Assembly: GCA_020634435.1 (NCBI GenBank)
Contig: JACKBS010000005.1
Location: 372,001-436,000, forward strand
Length of the DNA stretch: 64,000 nucleotides
DNA from: Ardenticatenaceae bacterium
GTDB taxonomy: Bacteria; Chloroflexota; Anaerolineae; Promineifilales; Promineifilaceae
Reading direction: 5' to 3'
The translations under genes were made by a program, and so were the position numbers. Shown one piece after another: positions 34,172-43,160 of this stretch (positions within the stretch are counted from its first letter, which is position 1; each line of letters starts with the position of its first letter). Below the pieces are notes generated by a model. That model was not told the DNA's origin. It searched no databases and saw only the letters and a list, made by a program, of their open reading frames with translations.

Positions 34172-35887
34172 GTGACACAAACTCACCTACAAGAGGCGAC
34201 GCAAACCGCCCCGCCCCCGAAATGGTTACAATGCAACGGCCGTCAATTACAAAAATTAGCCTACGCGGCCCTCACCTGGCTGGACCAAAATCACCAACAC
34301 GTCAACGCCCTCAACGTTTTCCCCGTACCCGATGGCGACACCGGCACCAACATGCTGCTGACGATGAAGTCGGCGTACGGCCGTATCCAAAACAGTGAGG
34401 AAGAAAACGTCGGTAAAGTAGCTGAGCAGCTGGCCCACGGCGCACTGATGGGCGCGCGCGGCAACTCTGGCGTTATCCTCAGCCAGATTTGGCGCGGGTT
34501 GGCCAAAGGACTGAAAGGCAAAGAAACGTTTGATGCTGCCGACCTGGCCCAAGCCTTCCAGGCGGCATCCGACACTGCCTACGGCGGCGTGATGAAACCG
34601 GTTGAGGGCACCATCCTGACCATCATTCGTGAAGGGGCCAGCGAAGCCGCCGACGCCGCCAAAAAGAGCCGCGACCTGCGTTTTTTGCTTGAGCGTGTGC
34701 TGGAACGGTGCAACCAGGCGCTGGAACGCACGCCCGAACAGCTGGCCATTCTCAAACAGGCTGGCGTGGTGGATTCTGGCGGGCAGGGGCTGGTTTATAT
34801 TTTGGAAGGCATGCTGAATTACGTTTACGGCAAGATGAATGAGTTGATGTTTACGGCCGTTCCCAGCAGCAACCATGTCGCAGACAATCGCCAAATTTCG
34901 GCGCAAGAATTGGCCGTTCCCGATGGCGGTTCGATTGAAAATCCGTACGATGTCCAATTTATCTTGATGGGTGAAAACTTGAACGTCATCGAAGTGCGGA
35001 ACCGCATTGACGCGATGGGCGACTCCACCGTGGTGGTCGGCGACGAAACAACGATCAAGGTTCACATCCACGTGAAGGATCCCGGCGTGCCGCTCTCTTA
35101 CGGCATCAGCCTGGGCAAAATTACCGACGTGGTTGTAGAAAACATGCAGATGCAGATGGAAGAGATTGTGCAAACGCCAACAATGCCCACAGCAACGGCC
35201 GTTCCGCTCATCAAACCTACCGTGCAGCCGGGGCAGGTCGGGGTGGTTGCCGTGGCCGCTGGCGAAGGTCTGGCCGAAATTTTCCGCAGCATGGGCGCTT
35301 CCTTTGTTGTTAGCGGCGGGCAGACCAACAACCCCAGCATCGAAGAGCTGTTCCAGGCCATCCAGGATGTGCCCACCGACAAGGTAGTTATCCTGCCCAA
35401 CAACAAAAACATCATTCTGGCCGCCGAAGCCGCCCGCGATCTCAGCCCGAAGCACGTGGCCGTTGTGCCCACCAAAACCGCGCCGCAAGGACTTAGCGCC
35501 ATGCTGGCATTGAACCCAGACGGTGAGCTGGACGAAACCGCAGCCGCCATGGTCGAGGCGTCTAAACAGGTGTCCACTGGCGAGATTACTTGCGCCACGC
35601 GCTCTGTTACGCTGGATGGCGTGTCGGTCAATGAAGGCGAGTTTATTGGGTTGGTAGACGGCCGTTTGTGTACATCAGGTTCTGAGTTGGCTGAGGTGTT
35701 AACGTCTGTACTGGCCGACATGGACATGGAAGAGCGCGAGCTGCTCTCGCTTTATTATGGCCAGGACATCTCCGAAGAAGAGGCCGGTGCACTGGCCGAA
35801 CAAATCGAGGCGCAGTACGAAGATATTGAAATCGAGCTGCTACCCGGCGGCCAGCCATACTATTTTTACATTTTAGGGGCAGAATGA
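34172..35887 (+). CDS. fakA: DAK2-domain fatty acid kinase catalytic subunit (FakA/YloV)
   Basis: A 571-residue protein. The N-terminal DhaL/DAK2 domain binds ATP and magnesium through 'VFPVPDGDTGTNM'. The mid and C-terminal DegV-like/FakA domain includes 'ILPNNKNIILAAEAA'. FakA phosphorylates fatty acids held by a FakB (DegV) protein so that exogenous fatty acids enter phospholipid synthesis. The GTG at 34172 follows GGAGAAG with five bases between and is preferred over an upstream in-frame ATG at 34142, which lies in the palindrome. The DegV gene comes next. Confidence 0.92.
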   Translation: MTQTHLQEATQTAPPPKWLQCNGRQLQKLAYAALTWLDQNHQHVNALNVFPVPDGDTGTNMLLTMKSAYGRIQNSEEENVGKVAEQLAHGALMGARGNSGVILSQIWRGLAKGLKGKETFDAADLAQAFQAASDTAYGGVMKPVEGTILTIIREGASEAADAAKKSRDLRFLLERVLERCNQALERTPEQLAILKQAGVVDSGGQGLVYILEGMLNYVYGKMNELMFTAVPSSNHVADNRQISAQELAVPDGGSIENPYDVQFILMGENLNVIEVRNRIDAMGDSTVVVGDETTIKVHIHVKDPGVPLSYGISLGKITDVVVENMQMQMEEIVQTPTMPTATAVPLIKPTVQPGQVGVVAVAAGEGLAEIFRSMGASFVVSGGQTNNPSIEELFQAIQDVPTDKVVILPNNKNIILAAEAARDLSPKHVAVVPTKTAPQGLSAMLALNPDGELDETAAAMVEASKQVSTGEITCATRSVTLDGVSVNEGEFIGLVDGRLCTSGSELAEVLTSVLADMDMEERELLSLYYGQDISEEEAGALAEQIEAQYEDIEIELLPGGQPYYFYILGAE

Positions 35888-35930
35888 TCCCCTCCCTAAA
35901 CAGCCCCTTGCCAGGGGTGGAAATCTTGCT

Positions 35931-35966
35931 CCCTCTCCCTGGCCGGAAGGGGGCCGGGGTGAGGGT
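35931..35966. repeat. GC-rich extragenic repeat CCCTCTCCC...GTGAGGG
   Basis: CCCTCTCCCTGGCC followed by GGGGGCCGGGGTGAGGG can fold back on itself. This pattern is a widespread extragenic palindrome in many bacterial genomes. It sits between fakA and the degV gene. Confidence 0.55.
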
Positions 35967-35983
35967 CTCCTAATTCGCCAACT

Positions 35984-36841
35984 ATGACCATCAAAATTGT
36001 CACCGACAGCGCCTGCGATGTGCCGCCTGAACTGGCTCACCAATTCGATATTACCGTTGTGCCTGTCTACCTCAACGTAGGCCAGACCAGTTATTTGGAA
36101 GGTGTAGACATCACCCGCGAGCAGTTTTACGGCCGTCTCGCCAACTTCCCACAGTATCCAACAACGGCCGCTCCCGCCATTGGCACTTTTACCGAGCAGT
36201 ACGAACGGCTCACCGCTGCCGGAGCAACGCAGATTCTCTCGATGCACATTGCCCATGATTTGAGCGCCATTTACAATGCCGCCCGCGTCGCCGCAGTTGC
36301 GGCCAACTCTGCACCCGTGACCCTGTTTGATACGCGCCAGATTACTCTGGGAGCTGGCCTGCTGGTGCTGCTGGCCGCGGAAGCTGCCGCCGCCGGGCAA
36401 ACATTGTCGCAAATCATCGCCATGCTAAATGAGAAGGTGAGCCGCACCCGCGTTTTTGGCATGATTGATTCGCTGGAAGCGCTGCACCGCAGCGGGCGCG
36501 TCAGCTGGGCGCAGTTTGGCATTGGCTCGCTGCTGCAAATCAAGCCCATTATGATGATTGCCGACGGCGTTATTTCGGCCGCGGCCAAAGTGCGCACTCG
36601 CAAACGGGCGCTCAGCCAAATGCTCAAGATGGTGGCTGAACTGGCGCCATTTGAGCGATTGGCCATCATTCACGTCAACGCTCAGGAAGCAGCCGAAGAG
36701 CTTTATCAGCTGTCCACCGACCTGTTTGCCAGTTTTTCGGGTGCGATGCCCCTGATTCAGGGCGTGACACCGGCAGTTGGCACCCATTTGGGCGTGGGGG
36801 CGGTAGGATTTGCGGCCGTTTCTGCCCGGCCATCTGAGTAA
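35984..36841 (+). CDS. DegV family fatty-acid-binding protein (FakB-like)
   Basis: A 285-residue DegV protein. It begins 'IVTDSACDVPPELA' and has 'PTTAAPAIGTF', 'LSMHIAHDLSAIYNAARVA' and 'LHRSGRVS', the landmarks of the family, in order. DegV/FakB proteins bind a fatty acid in a deep pocket and present its carboxylate to FakA. The head-binding loop normally contains Ser-Ser-x-Leu-Ser-Gly; here it is MHIAHDLSA, a deviation that may change head-group contacts. It follows fakA by about 97 bases and is its likely partner. Confidence 0.88.
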   Translation: MTIKIVTDSACDVPPELAHQFDITVVPVYLNVGQTSYLEGVDITREQFYGRLANFPQYPTTAAPAIGTFTEQYERLTAAGATQILSMHIAHDLSAIYNAARVAAVAANSAPVTLFDTRQITLGAGLLVLLAAEAAAAGQTLSQIIAMLNEKVSRTRVFGMIDSLEALHRSGRVSWAQFGIGSLLQIKPIMMIADGVISAAAKVRTRKRALSQMLKMVAELAPFERLAIIHVNAQEAAEELYQLSTDLFASFSGAMPLIQGVTPAVGTHLGVGAVGFAAVSARPSE

Positions 36842-36880
36842 ATTTGATTGGACATGATCCTTTAGGATAAACTCGTTCAC

Positions 36881-39436
36881 ATGAATAAAGCATTGAACAG
36901 ATTGCAGCGTGTATTGGATTTAGAAGCCAGCCAGGGTTACAAAAACAAGGCCGTGGTTGGTGGCATTCGTCAATTTGCCACGTTTTGGGTCGGTCAGGCG
37001 CGTGAAGCGGCCGTTTCCGAAATGGACAAAGCGTTGGTTGAACAAGTTGCCGAGGTGCTGGCAGATTACGGCCGTCTCCCCGGTACCGAAGCGCGTGCCA
37101 AAGTAATTGAGCAGCTGCAAACAAAATTGCGGCAGCGCCAGGAGCAGGAACCAGAGCCCGCACCAGCACAGGCCGCGCCACCGTCGCAACTATCCCAACC
37201 CAAGCCCGAAAGACGTCCCGAACCACAGACCGTGGCTAGTGCGCCACCACCCCGCACGCGCGCCGAAGCACCCTCGCCTGCCGCACAAGCCGAAGCCCAA
37301 ACCGCGCCAGCCAAAAACAAGAAACCGGGCAAGTGGGAGCGTCGTGGCGCGCGTCAGGCCATCGAACCAGACCCCGAAGGATTGGCCCAGCCGGTAACGG
37401 CCGTTCGCGGCATTGGTCCCAAATTGGCCGAACAGTTTGAGCGTCTGGGTGCCGCTACCATTCAAGACTTGCTCTACCTCTTCCCGCGCCGCTTCGACGA
37501 CTACACGCTGATGAAACCAATCCAAAAGCTGGTGTACGGCGAAACCGTCACCGTTATCGGCACCATTTGGGAAACGCGTGCCCGCCGCAGCCGCAACAAC
37601 CAGGTCATTGTCCAGTCGGTCATCAGCGACGGCACGGGCAAGGTACAGGCGACCTGGTTTAACCAGAAATGGCTGGCCGACAAGCTCAAAGCCGGCATGC
37701 AAATTGTCCTCAGCGGCAAGGTGGAGCAATATTTAGGCCGCCCTGTGTTTAACTCGCCTGAGTGGGAACCGGTGGAACTAGACCCGCTGCGCACCCGGCG
37801 CATTGTGCCTATCTACCCGCTCACCCAGGGGCTGACCAGCAACCGGATGCGCGACATCATGCGCAGCGTGGTGAATCATTGGGCCGCCCGCGTGCCAGAC
37901 CCACTGCCCGCCAGCGTGCGGCATCGGCAAAAGCTAGAAAGTTTGCCCGATGCCCTACAGCAGCACCACTTCCCCGACAGCCAACACGCGCTGCATGAAG
38001 CCCGCCGCCGCCTCATTTTTGATGAGCTGTTTTTGCTGCAGCTGGGCATGCAAAACTTCCGCCGCGAATGGCAGTCGCAGCCAGGGGTAGAGGTTGGGGT
38101 GGATACGGCCGTACTCACCGAGTTCCAAAACAGCCTACCCTACACCCTGACCGATGCCCAACAGCGCGTTATTCAGGAAATTGCCCAAGACTTGGCGGCC
38201 ACTACGCCAATGAACCGCCTGCTACAAGGCGACGTGGGCGCGGGTAAAACCGTCGTCGCCGCCGCCGCGCTGCTGTTGGCGTCTAAAGCCGGGTATCAAA
38301 CTGCCCTCATGGCTCCCACCGAAATTTTGGCTGAGCAGCATTTTAATGGCTTGCAGCCGCTGCTGGCTCCGTTTGGCTTACGCACTTGCTTGCTCACTGG
38401 CAGCACCTCCGCCGCCGAAAAAGCCCGCATTTACACCGAGCTGGCTACGGGCGAACTCGACCTGGCCATCGGCACCCACGCGCTCATTCAGGAAGGCGTT
38501 ACTTTCCACAATTTAGCGCTGGCCATCGTGGACGAGCAGCACCGCTTTGGTGTGGATCAGCGGCAAGCCTTGCGCGACAAAGGTCTGTCTGGCGGCGACT
38601 TTAGCCCGCACCTGCTCACTATGAGCGCCACACCAATTCCACGTTCGCTAGCCCTGTCGCTGTATGGCGATCTGGACCTCTCCATTTTGGACGAGATGCC
38701 GCCGGGACGGCAGGAAATCACCACTCGCTGGATTCGCACCCGGGAACGCGAACGGGCTTATTCGTTTATTCGTCAGCAGGTGGAAAACGGCCGTCAAGCC
38801 TACATCATCTATCCGCTGGTGGAAGAAAGTGACAAGGTGGATGCCAAAGCGGCTGTTGCTGAATACGAACGGCTGCAAGCGCTTGTTTTCCCGGACTTAC
38901 AGGTGGGGCTGATACACGGCCGTTTGTCTAGCAGCGAAAAAGAAAGCGTCATGCGCGCTTTTTACGAAGGCAAATTAAACATCCTCGTTTCCACCTCGGT
39001 TATCGAAGTGGGGGTAGATGTGCCCAACAGCACCGTCATGCTTATCGACGGAGCCAACCGCTTTGGTCTGGCCCAGCTGCACCAGTTCCGCGGGCGCGTC
39101 GGACGTGGAGCGCACAAATCGTACTGCATCCTCGTCGCCGACAGCGATACGCCAGACGCCACCGAACGGCTGGAAGCCCTCACCCAAACCAACGATGGCT
39201 TTGCCCTGGCCGAAAAAGATTTGGAGATTCGTGGGCCGGGTGAATTTTTCGGCCGTCGCCAAAGTGGCTTGCCTGAATTGCAGCTCGCGTCCTTGCTGGA
39301 CATGGACATGCTCAAAATCGCCCAGACCGAAGCTCAGGCCATCGCCGCCGAAGACCCGGACCTAACCCTACCGGAACACCAACTGCTGCGCCAGCGCGTG
39401 GCCCGCTTCTGGCAAGACGCCGGAGACGCAAGTTAG
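36881..39436 (+). CDS. recG: ATP-dependent DNA helicase RecG
   Basis: An 851-residue superfamily 2 helicase that remodels stalled forks and Holliday junctions. Residues ~1-165 are an extra N-terminal region with a Pro/Ala/Gln-rich linker, seen in several RecG of this phylum. The wedge domain then begins at 'VRGIGPKLAEQF'. Walker A is 'GDVGAGKTVVAAA', the DExH box is 'AIVDEQHRFG', and the C-terminal motif VI is 'HQFRGRVGRG'. All catalytic motifs are intact. The fakA - degV - recG order echoes that of Firmicutes. Confidence 0.95.
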   Translation: MNKALNRLQRVLDLEASQGYKNKAVVGGIRQFATFWVGQAREAAVSEMDKALVEQVAEVLADYGRLPGTEARAKVIEQLQTKLRQRQEQEPEPAPAQAAPPSQLSQPKPERRPEPQTVASAPPPRTRAEAPSPAAQAEAQTAPAKNKKPGKWERRGARQAIEPDPEGLAQPVTAVRGIGPKLAEQFERLGAATIQDLLYLFPRRFDDYTLMKPIQKLVYGETVTVIGTIWETRARRSRNNQVIVQSVISDGTGKVQATWFNQKWLADKLKAGMQIVLSGKVEQYLGRPVFNSPEWEPVELDPLRTRRIVPIYPLTQGLTSNRMRDIMRSVVNHWAARVPDPLPASVRHRQKLESLPDALQQHHFPDSQHALHEARRRLIFDELFLLQLGMQNFRREWQSQPGVEVGVDTAVLTEFQNSLPYTLTDAQQRVIQEIAQDLAATTPMNRLLQGDVGAGKTVVAAAALLLASKAGYQTALMAPTEILAEQHFNGLQPLLAPFGLRTCLLTGSTSAAEKARIYTELATGELDLAIGTHALIQEGVTFHNLALAIVDEQHRFGVDQRQALRDKGLSGGDFSPHLLTMSATPIPRSLALSLYGDLDLSILDEMPPGRQEITTRWIRTRERERAYSFIRQQVENGRQAYIIYPLVEESDKVDAKAAVAEYERLQALVFPDLQVGLIHGRLSSSEKESVMRAFYEGKLNILVSTSVIEVGVDVPNSTVMLIDGANRFGLAQLHQFRGRVGRGAHKSYCILVADSDTPDATERLEALTQTNDGFALAEKDLEIRGPGEFFGRRQSGLPELQLASLLDMDMLKIAQTEAQAIAAEDPDLTLPEHQLLRQRVARFWQDAGDAS

Positions 39437-39444
39437 TTTTAGCA

Positions 39445-39487
39445 GGCTGGTGGCCCACGGTTCATAACCAACCACGGGCCACTAGCC
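39445..39487. terminator. Hairpin after recG
   Basis: GGCTGGTGGCCC (39445-39456) pairs with GGGCCACTAGCC (39476-39487) with one mismatch. No T-run follows, so termination would be inefficient or factor-assisted. Confidence 0.45.
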
Positions 39488-39516
39488 AGATACCCCTAAT
39501 CCCCAGGAGAAACCGC

Positions 39517-40050
39517 TTGATTACAGCACTCTACACAGGCACCTTCGACCCGGTTCACTATGGCCACCTCGATCTGATGACTCGTGGCGCAGGCTTGTTC
39601 GACAAGCTCATTGTTGCCGTTTACGATCACCGAATCCCGACCAAATCGATCCTCTTCTCGGTAGAAGAACGGGTGCGAATGATTGAAGAAGCCTTAGAAG
39701 AAAACAGACCGGACAACATTCTTGTCACCAGCTTTAGTGGGCTGGCGGTTGACTTTGCCCGCAAGATGGGTGCGGCCGTTTTTGTGCGAGGGCTGCGCGT
39801 TTTCTCTGATTTTGAATTTGAATTCCGCCTGGCATTGGCCAACAAAAGACTCGATCCCTCCATCGAAACCATCAGCCTGATTACCCATGAGGATCACACC
39901 TTTCTCAGCGGTACAACCGTGCGGGAAATCGCCTCGCTGGGCGGCGATGTTAGCAGCATGGTGCCGCCAAATGTGGCTGAAGCGCTGTACAAACAGTTCA
40001 ACAGCAAGCGGGGCGAGTCGTTCAACCGGCCCGTGCCATTGCGTGATTAA
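39517..40050 (+). CDS. coaD: Phosphopantetheine adenylyltransferase CoaD
   Basis: A 177-residue nucleotidyltransferase that makes dephospho-CoA from phosphopantetheine and ATP. The HxGH motif is 'FDPVHYGHLDL' (about 10-20). The second signature is 'FLSGTTVREIASLGGDVS', in place of the more usual ISSTxVRE. The start is TTG, seven bases after AGGAG. Length is slightly above the usual ~160 because of a C-terminal tail. CoA supply fits the fatty-acid neighbourhood. Confidence 0.93.
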   Translation: MITALYTGTFDPVHYGHLDLMTRGAGLFDKLIVAVYDHRIPTKSILFSVEERVRMIEEALEENRPDNILVTSFSGLAVDFARKMGAAVFVRGLRVFSDFEFEFRLALANKRLDPSIETISLITHEDHTFLSGTTVREIASLGGDVSSMVPPNVAEALYKQFNSKRGESFNRPVPLRD

Positions 40051-40121
40051 TCGTTTAACCACTATAATAACGGCGGTTTGTGGCAAAAAACGCTTCTTCG
40101 TGAAGAAAATGGGATAACCGT

Positions 40122-40595
40122 ATGGACATTCAACATCTGGTCGATCGATTGGAACAAGCGCTTAACGACAGCCCTCGGGTACCGCTGACAGCGAACTTGA
40201 TTGTGAACGAGGATCGCATCTTTAGCATTATTGACCAAATGCGTGTGGCCGTCCCCGAAGAAGTAAAGCGGGCCAACCGCATCGAAGCGGAAAAAGATCG
40301 CATCCTGGCCCAGGCCAAGGAAGAAGCCGAGCGCATTCGTGAGCTGGCCAAGCAAGAAGCAGGCGAGTTGGTCAAGCGGGACGCCATCACAATTTCCTCG
40401 CAGCAGCGCGCCGACAACATTTTGGAACGCGCCCGCCGCGATGCCGAAGCCCTGCGCCACGATGCGGATGCCTACGTGATGGAAGTGTTGGTGAAGCTAG
40501 AAGAAGATTTGCTGCGTTCGCTATCTGTGGTGCGTAACGGCCTTAACAAAGTTCAGCGTGAACAGGAAGCCGCCACCGTACCCAACGCAGATTAG
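40122..40595 (+). CDS. Coiled-coil protein of unknown function (ATP-synthase-b-like)
   Basis: A 157-residue, highly charged protein. About residues 40-135 form a continuous coiled coil rich in Ala/Glu/Arg ('AQAKEEAERIRELAKQEA'), like F-type ATPase subunit b or DivIVA-type proteins but with no membrane segment. An N-terminal ~35 residues ('IQHLVDRLEQALNDS') precede it. I cannot assign a function. Its place between coaD and rpmF suggests a conserved role in this lineage, perhaps a scaffold. Confidence 0.75.
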   Translation: MDIQHLVDRLEQALNDSPRVPLTANLIVNEDRIFSIIDQMRVAVPEEVKRANRIEAEKDRILAQAKEEAERIRELAKQEAGELVKRDAITISSQQRADNILERARRDAEALRHDADAYVMEVLVKLEEDLLRSLSVVRNGLNKVQREQEAATVPNAD

Positions 40596-40618
40596 CGAAA
40601 CTCCACCCGGAATTTTTC

Positions 40619-40646
40619 TTGACAGTCAGGTTAGCAAGGCTATAAT
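40619..40646 (+). promoter_or_regulatory. Sigma-70-type promoter of rpmF-fab operon
   Basis: TTGACA (40619-40624) and TATAAT (40641-40646), both perfect consensus, are separated by 16 bases. It drives rpmF and probably fabD-fabG beyond the terminator at 40956-40988. Confidence 0.8.
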
Positions 40647-40654
40647 TGCCAGTC

Positions 40655-40681
40655 GCGGCAAATTTGCCGCTTGTTTTTTGT
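40655..40681 (+). promoter_or_regulatory. Perfect 16-base palindrome at the rpmF transcription start, followed by a T-tract
   Basis: GCGGCAAATTTGCCGC (40655-40670) starts about nine bases after the -10 box, so it lies at or just after the predicted +1. It is followed by TTGTTTTTTG. It could be an operator or a very early hairpin/pause element. Its position over the start of an L32/fatty-acid transcript makes a regulatory role plausible. Confidence 0.55.
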
Positions 40682-40758
40682 TGAGAGTCGAATTATTAGC
40701 AGGCATTTTGTCTAACTCAGATAAACAAGCCTGAATTTAGTTTAGAGAGGATGTTGTC

Positions 40759-40944
40759 ATGGGTGCTGTACCAAAGAAAAGAATTTCCAAAGCGCGTCGG
40801 GATCGTCGGCGGGCGCACGACGCAATCAAAACATTTCACCTGGTGGAATGTCCAGACTGCGGCAAAATGAAGCGCTCCCACCATGTGTGCCTGGAGTGCG
40901 GCAAATATAACGGCCGTCAGATTTTGCCGGTAGCCGAAGCGTAG
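40759..40944 (+). CDS. rpmF: 50S ribosomal protein L32
   Basis: A 61-residue basic protein of the large ribosomal subunit. 'VPKKRISKARRDRRRAH' at the N-terminus and two CxxC pairs (CPDC, CLEC) for zinc identify L32. It begins at ATG after AGAGAGGATG-type purine-rich sequence. rpmF next to fatty-acid genes is a long-conserved arrangement. A strong promoter precedes it and a terminator follows it. Confidence 0.97.
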   Translation: MGAVPKKRISKARRDRRRAHDAIKTFHLVECPDCGKMKRSHHVCLECGKYNGRQILPVAEA

Positions 40945-40955
40945 TTTCTGAAAAA

Positions 40956-40988
40956 GAGGCCGTATTTTTGCGGCCTTTCTCTTTTTTT
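40956..40988 (+). terminator. Intrinsic terminator after rpmF
   Basis: GGCCG and CGGCC arms with an eight-base loop, extended by AGAG/CTCT-type pairing, lead into TTTCTCTTTTTTT. It separates rpmF from fabD, so downstream expression depends on read-through or another promoter. Confidence 0.75.
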
Positions 40989-41015
40989 ACCCTCATTTAA
41001 CTTGGACATTATCAA

Positions 41016-41930
41016 GTGAGTAGTGCATATCTTTTCCCTGGACAAGGGTCGCAGCACGTGGGCATGGGGTTAGAGCTTTACCAAAACACCCCGGAGGCAC
41101 GTGCTGTTTTTGATCAGGCCGATGAACAGCTAGGCTTTGCGCTTTCTAGCCTGTGCTTTGAGGGGCCAGAAGACACGCTGACCGATACTGTGAATCAGCA
41201 GCCCGCGCTTTTTGTGACCAGCCTGGCAATGTGGCAGCGGATGCAGGTGCAGGATTGGGCCGAACCCGCCTTCATGGCCGGGCATAGCCTGGGCGAACTC
41301 TCAGCTTTAACGGCCGCTGGGGCACTCTCTTTTGCTGATGGGCTGCGGCTGGTGCGGCAGCGCGGCGAGTTGATGAAGGCCGCAGGTGAGCGTGAACCAG
41401 GAGCGATGGCGGCAATTCTGGCGTTGGACATTCCCACCGTGACCGCCATTTGTGAACAGGCCAGCGCGGAAAACGGCCGTTCCGTTCAGGTAGCCAATGA
41501 TAACTGCCCCGGACAGGTTGTGATTTCGGGCGATGAGGCAGCTATCACTCGCGCCATGGAACTGGCTGAGGCGGCGAAGGCCCGCAAAGTAGTCCGGCTG
41601 CCGATCACCATTGCCGCGCACTCCAAACTCATGGCCTCGGCCGCCGAAGCGTTTGCCCAGGCGGTAGATGCCACTCCCATTCAGGCACCCAACATGCCCG
41701 TAATTGGTAATGTGACGGCCCAGCCACTCACCACACCCGAACAAATTCGCGAAGAACTTAAGGCGCAGCTCACGGCGGGCGTGGCCTGGACCGATTCGAT
41801 GAACTATTTGCTAGCCCAGGGTGTTGATACTTTTGTGGAAGTAGGGCCAGGCGATACGCTGTTGAGCTTTATCAAGCGCATCGACCGCCAGGCTAGCCGG
41901 GTAAAATTGACTTTTGGCGAAAATCTTTAG
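41016..41930 (+). CDS. fabD: Malonyl-CoA:ACP transacylase FabD
   Basis: A 304-residue enzyme that loads malonyl groups on acyl carrier protein. 'LFPGQGSQHVGMG' at the N-terminus, the nucleophile Ser in 'GHSLGELSA' (about 90-98) and 'AAHSKLM' with the catalytic His are present, and 'VEVGPGDTL' closes the domain. The start is GTG at 41016; the binding site is weak. It is twelve bases from fabG, forming a small fab operon. No plsX or acpP is seen next to it, unlike in Bacillus. Confidence 0.95.
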   Translation: MSSAYLFPGQGSQHVGMGLELYQNTPEARAVFDQADEQLGFALSSLCFEGPEDTLTDTVNQQPALFVTSLAMWQRMQVQDWAEPAFMAGHSLGELSALTAAGALSFADGLRLVRQRGELMKAAGEREPGAMAAILALDIPTVTAICEQASAENGRSVQVANDNCPGQVVISGDEAAITRAMELAEAAKARKVVRLPITIAAHSKLMASAAEAFAQAVDATPIQAPNMPVIGNVTAQPLTTPEQIREELKAQLTAGVAWTDSMNYLLAQGVDTFVEVGPGDTLLSFIKRIDRQASRVKLTFGENL

Positions 41931-41941
41931 GAGGAAGGCTT

Positions 41942-42691
41942 GTGTCTTTGTTAGCAGGAAAAGTTGCCGTAGTGACGGGAGCATCGCGAGGGATTGGCAG
42001 AGCCATTGCCGAAGAGTTAGCCGGGCACGGGGCCAAGGTGGTTATTAACTACAATGCCAGCAGTGCTGCCGCGGAAGAAGTTGTGGCGGCAATTCAGGCG
42101 AATGGCGGGGAAGCAACGGCCGTTCAAGCCGATGTCTCCCAATTTGAAGCCGCGCAAAACCTCATCAAAGCAGCTACTGATACCTACGGGCAGATCGACA
42201 TCCTGGTGAATAACGCTGGAACTACGCGCGACACGCTGCTGCTTTCCATGAAAGAAGATCAGTGGGACACCGTCATTGATACCAACCTGAAGAGCGTTTT
42301 TAACTGCTGCAAAGCGGCCGTTCGCCCTATGATGCGGCGTAAACAAGGCGGCCGCATCATCAATATTTCCTCCGTGGTCGCGCTGATGGGCCAGGCCGGG
42401 CAAACAAACTATGCGGCCTCTAAGGCCGGGATCATCGGCTTTTCCAAATCGCTGGCCCGCGAAATTGGCTCACGCGACATTACGGTGAACGTCATTACCC
42501 CTGGCTTCTTCCCTACCGCCCTCACCGAAGTGCTGGGCGAAGAAACGATGAATGAATCCAAGAAATTGATCCCGCTAGGACGCTGGGGAGAATTGCCAGA
42601 GGTGGCGTATCTGGTATCATTTTTAGCATCAGACAAAGCTGCCTACATTACCGGGCAGGTCATTAGTGTGGATGGCGGAATTGGTATGTAA
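41942..42691 (+). CDS. fabG: 3-oxoacyl-ACP reductase FabG
   Basis: A 249-residue classical SDR. The NADPH-binding TGASRGIG is at about residues 12-19, NNAG at about 91-94, and the catalytic Ser-Tyr-Lys as 'NISSVVAL' and 'NYAASKAGI'. It reduces 3-oxoacyl-ACP in fatty acid elongation. The GTG start follows a perfect AGGAGG. The C-terminal 'ITGQVISVDGGIGM' is typical. Confidence 0.95.
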   Translation: MSLLAGKVAVVTGASRGIGRAIAEELAGHGAKVVINYNASSAAAEEVVAAIQANGGEATAVQADVSQFEAAQNLIKAATDTYGQIDILVNNAGTTRDTLLLSMKEDQWDTVIDTNLKSVFNCCKAAVRPMMRRKQGGRIINISSVVALMGQAGQTNYAASKAGIIGFSKSLAREIGSRDITVNVITPGFFPTALTEVLGEETMNESKKLIPLGRWGELPEVAYLVSFLASDKAAYITGQVISVDGGIGM

Positions 42692-42761
42692 CCGCCTACT
42701 CACTGCCCTGGTTCATGGCTGAACCAAGAGCCTATTGAATTTAGAAAGGGAGCAAACAATA

Positions 42762-43127
42762 ATGGATAACGTACAGGAAAGCATTGGCCGTATCGAAGTT
42801 GCCCCGGATGTTTTGGTGACGATTGCCCATTATGCCAGCCTGCGGGTTGAAGGGGTGGCCAAGATGGCCTCCATTCCCGCCGATGTGGCCCGCCTTTTTC
42901 GTCGCGAATCACGCCAAACGGGCATTTTGTTAAATTTGACCGAGGATAATAAGGTTAAATTTGATATTTACGTTATAATGAGTCCGCACGTGAACATTAT
43001 GGAGACCAGCAAACGCCTGCAAACGGCCGTTGCCGAGGCAATTGATACCATGGTTGGGATTTCCGTAGAAGCTGTCAACGTGCATGTTGAGGATGTCGTC
43101 TACGCTCAGGAAGAATCAACCGATTAA
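42762..43127 (+). CDS. Asp23/Gls24 family protein (YqhY-like)
   Basis: A 121-residue Asp23/Gls24 protein. 'RIEVAPDVLVTIAHYASL', 'VKFDIYVIMSPHVNI' and 'VEAVNVHVEDV' are the conserved blocks. The ATG at 42762 follows AAAGGGAGC. It stands between fabG and nusB, like YqhY before nusB in Bacillus, where YqhY is tied to lipid-synthesis control. Together with the paralogue at 33725-34084, the two copies bracket the fatty-acid block. Confidence 0.87.
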   Translation: MDNVQESIGRIEVAPDVLVTIAHYASLRVEGVAKMASIPADVARLFRRESRQTGILLNLTEDNKVKFDIYVIMSPHVNIMETSKRLQTAVAEAIDTMVGISVEAVNVHVEDVVYAQEESTD

Positions 43128-43160
43128 ATTCCTGGCAAATGGTCCATTCGTCTAGTAACT

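Noticed and set aside
34256..35488. 410-codon minus-strand frame opposite fakA
   Set aside because: The fakA frame has clear DAK2 motifs; the opposite frame has no start signal and no family features.
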